Shown piece after piece: positions 15,978 to 20,946 of a stretch of 20,946 bases of DNA. The position numbers and the translations under genes are program-made. The stretch comes from JADJAH01 sp964615795. Lineage in GTDB: Bacteria; Bacteroidota; Ignavibacteria; Tepidaquicellales; Tepidaquicellaceae. The stretch's first letter is position 1, and each line of letters starts with the position of its first letter. Under the pieces are notes generated by a model, which worked only from the letters and a program-made list of their open reading frames with translations, did no database searches and had not been told where the DNA came from. Location of the stretch: the NCBI GenBank assembly GCA_964615795.1, contig CAZTQR010000058.1, positions 1 through 20,946 of the forward strand. The letters run 5' to 3'.

Positions 15978-16847
15978 ATGGCAACAGTCAGTTTAGGCAA
16001 GAGGAAAGTAGGTGACGGTGAGAGCGTTTACATAATCGCTGAGATAGGCATCAATCATAACGGTTCGCTTGAGAATGCTCTGAGGTTGATTGAAGGAGCT
16101 CATGAGGCCGGCTGTGATTGCGTTAAGTTTCAGAAGCGCACTCCGGAATTGTGCGTCCCAAAAGACCAATGGAACATTGAGCGCGACACTCCCTGGGGAA
16201 GAATGACATACATTGATTACAGACACAAAGTGGAACTTGGATACCAGGAATTTCAGACAATAGACGCTTTGTGCAGAAAACTGGGGATTGACTGGACAGC
16301 ATCATGCTGGGACGAAGAATCTGTTGATTTCATGAATCGTTTCAATGTTCCGTTTCTTAAGGCAGCATCTGCATCGCTTACGGACATACCATTGCTGAAG
16401 AAGAAGAAGTCAACCGGCAAACCGCTTATGATCTCTACCGGTATGTCAACTATGGAAGAGATCGATTCAGCCGTAAGCGAAATAGGCAGTGAAAATCTGC
16501 TGATCGCGCATTCCACTTCAACATATCCCTGTAAACCGGAGGAGCTCAATCTACGGGTTATTCAAACCCTTAAGAAAAAATTTCCGGAAGTACTGGTAGG
16601 ATATTCCGGGCATGAGGTAGGGCTCACTCCGACGCTTGCCGCTGTTTCGCTTGGTGCAACTTTTGTGGAAAGGCACATAACTCTTGACCGGGCAATGTGG
16701 GGCTCTGACCAGGCCGCATCTGTCGAAGTCGGAGGATTCAGAAGGCTTGTGGACAACATACGCGATGTGGAAAGATCTCTGGGCGACGGGATCAAGTGCG
16801 TGTATGAAAGCGAGATGGGGCAAAGGAAAAAGCTCAGGCGCGTATAA
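15978..16847 (+). CDS. NeuB-family PEP-condensing sugar acid synthase, short form without SAF domain
   Basis: A 289-residue TIM-barrel synthase of the sialic acid synthase family, which condenses phosphoenolpyruvate with an aldose to a 3-deoxy-2-ulosonic acid. Motifs: IIAEIGINHNGSLENA (19-34), VKFQKR (49-54), TPWGRMTYIDYRHKVE (71-86), KAASASLTD (128-136), ISTGMSTMEEI (152-162), GYSGHEVGL (208-216) and ATFVERHITLDR (227-238), followed by GSDQAAS in place of the usual GPDHAAS. H212 and H233 match the metal-binding histidines. Canonical NeuB has about 340-350 residues with a C-terminal antifreeze-like SAF domain closing the active site; this one ends with KKLRRV after the barrel. No SAF-like sequence appears in the downstream frame. 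ATG at 15978, 102 bp after the SDR gene, so a separate promoter is possible. Family secure, sugar substrate unknown. Confidence 0.88.
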   Translation: MATVSLGKRKVGDGESVYIIAEIGINHNGSLENALRLIEGAHEAGCDCVKFQKRTPELCVPKDQWNIERDTPWGRMTYIDYRHKVELGYQEFQTIDALCRKLGIDWTASCWDEESVDFMNRFNVPFLKAASASLTDIPLLKKKKSTGKPLMISTGMSTMEEIDSAVSEIGSENLLIAHSTSTYPCKPEELNLRVIQTLKKKFPEVLVGYSGHEVGLTPTLAAVSLGATFVERHITLDRAMWGSDQAASVEVGGFRRLVDNIRDVERSLGDGIKCVYESEMGQRKKLRRV

Positions 16848-17246
16848 GAACCTGCCGGGACGTTTGTGCCGCAATCTGTCGCCCGGCTGAATCGTAATCT
16901 TTTACAATAGCCGAGTAAAAAACAATGAACCTTACGGTATAATTTGCTGAGCAATGAATTCAGATTTGTACCGGATACGCAATCAGTAACATAAACTTCT
17001 TCAGAAAAGAGAATTATTCTATTGCTGCTGATCATAGCTGAAACCGTGACGAGATCCTTCATTTTTGTCCCTCCGGAAATTTATTAACAAGCACTAAGAC
17101 TGATTGTGAGATTCAGAAGACGCAGGTTTCCTGAGCTTATCCGAGCAGCCAGGTTATGATGTCATTGCTGTGCAAAATTCCGACAAATGTGTTTTATTAT
17201 CAGATAAGGCTGATTATTTTTCAGAAATCAAAATATTCACAAAGGA
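16848..17246. other. 400-bp non-coding interval between NeuB-like and LamG genes
   Basis: No convincing gene on either strand. The minus-strand open frame reaching in from 16562 is a shadow of the NeuB-like gene and has no family resemblance. The interval holds a GC-rich hairpin directly after the NeuB-like stop and becomes AT-rich before the LamG start, where a promoter would be expected; I found no clear consensus. Confidence 0.5.
16854..16887 (+). terminator. Possible terminator hairpin after the sugar locus
   Basis: GCCGGGAC (16854-16861) pairs with GTCgCCCGGC (16878-16887) with one bulged G and a 16-nt loop. It starts 7 nt after the NeuB-like stop codon. The following bases (TGAATCGTAATCTTTT) hold a delayed and short T-run, so it is a weak intrinsic terminator at best. 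Confidence 0.35.
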
Positions 17247-19673
17247 ATGAACAAAGGAAAGATATTCTTTTTCGGTATTATTCTGCTACTGAGCACTTCG
17301 GACAGTTCATTTTCGCAAATGTTCTGGAACAACGCGGGTAGGTTTGATTCAGTGGCATTTCTTTCGTACCAGCACACATCTGCAATAGACATCACGGGCA
17401 GTTTCACTTTTGAAATGTGGCTTTGTCCAACCGATACTGTCACTCCCGGCGGAGCTTACGATAAGCAAAGGCAGGTCTTATGGAAGGACCGCTACAATAT
17501 CACGCTTCAGCACGGAAAGCCGAGACTGTTCATTAACGGCAATCCGGTTCTGACATTTAAGACGGGCCTGGCTCCGAACAAATGGAATCACATTGCTTTC
17601 ACCAAGAGCACATCAACTAACACGCTCTCGGCTTATCTGAACGGTGTCCTTGATACTTCCAGAAACTCTTCCGTAGTTCCGTCATCAAGCCTTGAAGATC
17701 TTTACATCGGCTCCAATCCGCTTATCAATACCATGCAGTCGAATTTCAAAGGGTACATTGACGAAGTAAGGATATGGAACAGAGAGCTTAGCGCCGGCGA
17801 GGTAAGTACATATTTCAGAACATTTCTCGGAATCAGAACCGGCATATACGAAGGCATGGTCTTTTCTGTGGGGTTTCAGGCAAACCAAAGCGTTACAGGG
17901 ACTCCTTACCCGTATGACATGAGCGACAACAATGTTAACCTTGTTGTTGAAATGGCGCTTCAGAATATGAATCAGGAAAGCAGGCCTCAGACAACAGTAT
18001 CCATGAACGAAGCCATAGAGCTTGACGGATCAGGTGACTATGCGGCCGCAAGTCATGTAAGCGAATTCAACAATACAGGCTCTCAGACTCTGGAGGCATG
18101 GATCTATCCCAGACAGATCAAGTCACAGCAGATAATCTACAAGGGTCCGGCAAACTTGTCCGGAGTCAAATATTCAATGGCCATGACCATTGCAGGAAAG
18201 ATCACCGGAAGCATTAACAACGTTTCCGTAACGGATACAACCGTAATTCCGCTGAACACATGGACGCATGTGGTGTTTCAGTACAAGAATGCCGGCCAAT
18301 ACAAGTTCTTCATAAACGGGAGGAATGCAACATCCGGCACTATGGCAACCGGACAGATCCTTACAAGCTCAGACTCTCTCTATATCGGAGGAACCGGTCT
18401 GGGTGGTCACTTCAACGGATTCATAGATGAGCCCAGAGTTGAAGGATTCATAAAATCGGAATTTGATATCCAGAAGGAGATGTACATCTCAAAGGACAGA
18501 GGAAATGAGAGGGTAAGCAACAATGATGTTGCCTACAACCTTGACGGGCTTCAGTATCCTTCCACAACCGACGGCTCGCTCCTGCGCTTCAGAAACAATG
18601 CAAGGTTTTCACATCCTGCCGCCATCTCAAACCAGCCTGTATCCCCTATGCTCAGGCTTGATGATCAGGATTTCATGAAAGGATTTTATATGAAGCAGTC
18701 AGACAGGCTTATACCGGCTTCTGGCACTTCAGGATTGATGACAGAAGACAGTCTTTACATTGATCTTGACGTTTCGATGAATGACGTCAATTTCTTTGTG
18801 GCTGCAAATCACACATTCAGCAACGATCTGGAGATCACGCTTGTGTCACCGCAGTACTATGAAGCCTATGTATGCTTTGACGCAGGCCAGCTCGGCGCCA
18901 ACGATAACATTATCACGGTTTTCGATGATCAGGCCGACACTGCGCTTGTAAACGGTACTTATATTGACTTTGGGCCGGTGATCAAGGGGCAGGTGGAGTT
19001 GAATAAGATCTTCTCAGCCAACTCGTCGAAAGGGCTTTGGAGGATGCGAATAAATGACGACAATTCGGGAAACACAGGCAGGCTGTATGCATGGGGTGTG
19101 CAGATAAACAACATGTCTTCAAAGATCAGTACGCTCTCAACCAACTGTCTGATACAGGGCATGTATGATCCGGCAACGAACAATATGACAAGAGACACAA
19201 TGAGGATCTACCTGCGCAATGCAGTGTCACCTTACACAGTCAAAGATTCCGACAAAGTTTACCTGGGAATTCTCGGCGGCGCTACAGCGGAGTTCAACAA
19301 CACTGACACCGGCAAGTACTATTTGCAGTTCAAGCACAGGAATGCACTTGAGACATGGAGTGCCGTTACAATTGGCTTTGATGCATTCACACAGCAATAC
19401 ACTTACGAATTCAAGGCGGATGTTTCAAAGGCATACGGAAACAACATGATACAGGTTGACAATGCTCCGGTAAGGTATGCATTCTTTTCGGGTGATGTGA
19501 ATCAGGATGAAACCATAGATGCCACTGATCTGAGTCTTATTGATAACGATGCGATCAATTTTGTCGGGGGATATGTTTCAACTGATCTTACAGGTGACAG
19601 CTTTGTGGATGCTACTGATTATTCAATAGCCGACAATAACGCGTACAACTTCGTGTCGCTGATAAGGCCGTAA
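17247..19673 (+). CDS. Secreted LamG / P-domain-like / dockerin-like protein
   Basis: An 808-residue exported protein. Residues 1-24 are a signal peptide (GKIFFFGIILLLS, cleavage after FSQ). Two LamG/concanavalin-like domains follow, about 27-195 (FTFEMWLCP, KWNHIAFTKS, GYIDEVRIWNREL) and 255-412 (ALEDG-type start AIELDGSGDYA, TLEAWIYP, TWTHVVFQY, GFIDEPRVEG). Residues about 500-622 resemble a proprotein-convertase P-domain (SNDLEITLVSP ... KGLWRMRINDDNSGNTGRLYAWGV). About 640-745 is a module I recall from Ignavibacteria-type secreted proteins (TRDTMRIYLRNAVSPY, KHRNALETWS). Residues 749-808 hold two dockerin-like calcium loops, GDVNQDETIDATDLSLIDND and DLTGDSFVDATDYSIADNN. No catalytic domain is seen, so glycan binding or adhesion at the surface is inferred. 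No T9SS sorting domain is present. Start chosen for the signal peptide. Confidence 0.82.
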   Translation: MNKGKIFFFGIILLLSTSDSSFSQMFWNNAGRFDSVAFLSYQHTSAIDITGSFTFEMWLCPTDTVTPGGAYDKQRQVLWKDRYNITLQHGKPRLFINGNPVLTFKTGLAPNKWNHIAFTKSTSTNTLSAYLNGVLDTSRNSSVVPSSSLEDLYIGSNPLINTMQSNFKGYIDEVRIWNRELSAGEVSTYFRTFLGIRTGIYEGMVFSVGFQANQSVTGTPYPYDMSDNNVNLVVEMALQNMNQESRPQTTVSMNEAIELDGSGDYAAASHVSEFNNTGSQTLEAWIYPRQIKSQQIIYKGPANLSGVKYSMAMTIAGKITGSINNVSVTDTTVIPLNTWTHVVFQYKNAGQYKFFINGRNATSGTMATGQILTSSDSLYIGGTGLGGHFNGFIDEPRVEGFIKSEFDIQKEMYISKDRGNERVSNNDVAYNLDGLQYPSTTDGSLLRFRNNARFSHPAAISNQPVSPMLRLDDQDFMKGFYMKQSDRLIPASGTSGLMTEDSLYIDLDVSMNDVNFFVAANHTFSNDLEITLVSPQYYEAYVCFDAGQLGANDNIITVFDDQADTALVNGTYIDFGPVIKGQVELNKIFSANSSKGLWRMRINDDNSGNTGRLYAWGVQINNMSSKISTLSTNCLIQGMYDPATNNMTRDTMRIYLRNAVSPYTVKDSDKVYLGILGGATAEFNNTDTGKYYLQFKHRNALETWSAVTIGFDAFTQQYTYEFKADVSKAYGNNMIQVDNAPVRYAFFSGDVNQDETIDATDLSLIDNDAINFVGGYVSTDLTGDSFVDATDYSIADNNAYNFVSLIRP

Positions 19674-19718
19674 CATCAATAATTGAAAGAAGCGGGAAAA
19701 TTCGCTGAAGTAATAATC

Positions 19719-19763
19719 ACAGCCGCCGTGTATCTAAGAGTTTTGGATCTAACCGGCGGCTGT
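19719..19763 (+). terminator. Hairpin between convergent genes
   Basis: A perfect 10-bp inverted repeat, ACAGCCGCCG (19719-19728) and CGGCGGCTGT (19754-19763), with a 25-nt loop, followed on the plus strand by TATTGTT. It lies 46 bp after the LamG stop and 39 bp from the end of the convergent gene, so it may end transcription from the plus side or from both sides. The loop is long and the T-run imperfect. Confidence 0.5.
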
Positions 19764-19802
19764 TATTGTTGACGGTGAGATGGAGCTAAGATGCGCCACA
19801 TG

Positions 19803-20888
19803 TCATTTTGTAACTATCATTTTCCTGACGCAACGCAAAGCATTGTTTGCAGTCAAAGTGTAGAAATAAACCCCGGCCGGAATTTCTCCCGCGTTGAACT
19901 CTGCTTCGTAATTTCCCCGCCCCCGGTAAGAGCTCAGAATTGTTGCTGTAAGCCTCCCCGCAATATCATACAGTTTCAAATCTACCGGTCCGTCTTCCGG
20001 GATACTGAAGGCTATCTTCGTTGAAGGGTTGAATGGGTTCGGATAGTTCTGATCCAGCCTGTAGCCGCTTCCATTGACATTGATCTCCTGCGGTTCAACG
20101 TCAACAAGCACATCATATTTAATGATAAACAAGTCTTCATTGCCCGGATGAAAACCTTTGGTCATACCGCATACAAATACTTCTCCGTTTAGACCGGCTT
20201 TAACATCGGCGAATACTTCCTGGCCTGTGAGCGGCCCGCTGAATTGTGAATAACCGATCTGATTTCCAAAAGGATCATACAATAACGTTACAATATTTTC
20301 AGAGGAATCAAATCCGTGAATTATCCCGCTTACAACTATATTGCCCCGGCTGTCAAAGCACAAACCGTATCCAACATCATTCATAATACCGTAACCCCTT
20401 ACATTTCTGACCCAAACCGAGTCTCCTCCGCTATTGTACCTTATTGTTGTAATATCCGTGTTGTCTCCGCCCAGGCTTGCCTCTCCTGTAACAAACACTG
20501 AGCCGTCAGCTCCCAGCATGACATTCATAGCAATATCACCGCCGCTGCCGCCGCCGTTATGTATTCTCTCCCACTTTCTGATTCCGTCATTGCCGATCTT
20601 GAAAGTCAGGTACTTGTATGCATGAAAAACGAATGGCGATCCGCCGGTCTCTCCTGTAACGAAAACGTTGCCTGAATCATCAATTTCCATGTCAACGCCA
20701 TGATCATAAAGCCCGGAATTGTAAACATGAGACCAGAGAGTATCTCCCTGCGGAGTCAACTTCATGACGCAGATGTCATCGCTTCCCGAGTAAACATGTC
20801 CCAGCAGGAAGAGATTGCCCTCCTTGTCAATTGCCAGATTGTTTGCTTCAAAGTAGCTAACAAAAACAACAAATCTCCTCAGCAGCAA
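19803..20888 (-). CDS. Beta-propeller-type T9SS cargo protein, 5'-truncated by an in-frame stop
   Basis: The open frame encodes 361 residues from a TTG at 20888. Five repeats of propeller/SBBP type are spaced 50-60 residues apart, each with a core like GNVFVTG: residues 24-30, 73-79, 129-135, 182-188 and 235-241, usually followed by a D-rich segment and a Gly-x-x-x-Trp turn. Residues 278-361 are a type IX secretion C-terminal sorting domain: LDQNYPNPFNPSTKIAFSIP, VDLKLYDIAGRLTATIL, AGVYFYTLTANN and the closing KMIVTK. A T9SS cargo needs a Sec signal peptide, and none is found here. The codon just before the TTG is TAA, yet the same frame continues upstream as repeat-like sequence, so this is most likely the 3' part of a larger, interrupted gene. 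Surface or extracellular location; function unknown. Confidence 0.75.
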   Translation of the reverse strand: MLLRRFVVFVSYFEANNLAIDKEGNLFLLGHVYSGSDDICVMKLTPQGDTLWSHVYNSGLYDHGVDMEIDDSGNVFVTGETGGSPFVFHAYKYLTFKIGNDGIRKWERIHNGGGSGGDIAMNVMLGADGSVFVTGEASLGGDNTDITTIRYNSGGDSVWVRNVRGYGIMNDVGYGLCFDSRGNIVVSGIIHGFDSSENIVTLLYDPFGNQIGYSQFSGPLTGQEVFADVKAGLNGEVFVCGMTKGFHPGNEDLFIIKYDVLVDVEPQEINVNGSGYRLDQNYPNPFNPSTKIAFSIPEDGPVDLKLYDIAGRLTATILSSYRGRGNYEAEFNAGEIPAGVYFYTLTANNALRCVRKMIVTK

Positions 20889-20945
20889 TTATACCCCGGA
20901 TGAAACATACTTTGCAAAGATGGTACCGTATATAAAATCATCTCC
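20889..20945 (-). pseudogene. Upstream part of the T9SS cargo gene, in frame across a TAA stop
   Basis: Reading the minus strand in the frame of the gene below, 18 codons from the window edge give GDDFIYGTIFAKYVSSGV, followed by TAA (20891-20889) and then LLLRRFVV. The pattern Asp-Asp ... Lys-Tyr ... Ser-Gly matches the equivalent part of the next repeat (DDICVMKLTPQGDTLW), and the distance to the following GN core differs by about one residue. It therefore looks like coding sequence with a nonsense mutation or a base error. It runs off the window. The other two frames are closed within 40 nt. Confidence 0.5.
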
Positions 20946-20946
20946 T

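Noticed and set aside
10046..16847. Reading the locus as standard sialic, legionaminic or pseudaminic acid synthesis
   Set aside because: No NeuC-type hydrolysing epimerase, PseB/PseC/PseG homologue or acetyltransferase is present, and the transketolase pair has no place in those routes.
10046..16847. Reading the locus as 8-amino-Kdo synthesis (KdnA/KdnB)
   Set aside because: That route acts on Kdo with a different type of alcohol dehydrogenase and aminotransferase; here an SDR, a HemL-like enzyme and a separate NeuB-like synthase are found.
16562..17062. 166-aa minus-strand open frame reaching from the NeuB-like gene into the 400-bp gap
   Set aside because: Half of it is antisense to the NeuB-like gene, and the rest has no recognisable domain or start context.
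1..20946. tRNA, rRNA, CRISPR arrays, insertion sequences or attachment sites
   Set aside because: No cloverleaf, direct-repeat array, transposase or flanking terminal repeats were seen on either strand by eye.

Overview
The window looks like a chromosomal segment of a Gram-negative bacterium of the Bacteroidota/Ignavibacteria/Chlorobi group. The main reason is the protein at the right end, which closes with a type IX secretion (T9SS) sorting domain of the 'LDQNYPNPFNPSTKI' kind. Supporting points are a C-terminal module in the LamG protein that I recall from Ignavibacteria-like genomes, a KdsA (hence LPS/Kdo), a possible Bacteroidota-type promoter (TTTG ... TATTTTTG), and weak or absent Shine-Dalgarno sequences at many starts. 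No rRNA, tRNA, CRISPR, insertion sequence or phage gene was seen.

Left half (1-9229, all minus strand). Eight genes lie almost end to end with gaps of 27 bp or less or short overlaps, so they probably form one operon. Transcription order is TrmH-type tRNA methyltransferase, KdsA, an 807-aa polytopic membrane protein with a degenerate spermidine-synthase-like domain, a predicted PPi-type phosphofructokinase, a predicted ATP-type phosphofructokinase, an APC-family amino acid permease, a DUF2237 protein, and NhaA (cut by the window edge). The products are mostly housekeeping: Kdo synthesis, glycolysis, transport and ion balance. The adjacent pair of phosphofructokinases with different donor signatures is unusual.

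Middle (9297-16847, plus strand). A small exported probable beta-barrel protein is followed by a compact sugar locus of seven genes: a GT-B-like transferase, an SpsF-like cytidylyltransferase, the two halves of a split transketolase, a class III (HemL-like) aminotransferase, an SDR oxidoreductase and a short NeuB-family PEP-condensing synthase. Taken together they read as a pathway that builds an (amino)aldose with transketolase, aminotransferase and SDR chemistry, condenses it with PEP to a 3-deoxy-ulosonic acid, activates it as a CMP-sugar and transfers it to a surface glycan. Genes diagnostic of sialic, legionaminic or pseudaminic acid synthesis (NeuC/NnaA-type epimerase, PseB/PseC/PseG) are absent. 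This is the best candidate in the window for an undescribed system.

Right end (17247-20946). A large secreted protein (two LamG domains, a P-domain-like region and a dockerin-like tail) converges on a beta-propeller-type T9SS cargo gene, with a 10-bp hairpin between them that may serve as a terminator. The T9SS gene appears broken by an in-frame TAA at 20889-20891: the same frame continues as plausible repeat sequence upstream of the stop to the window edge.
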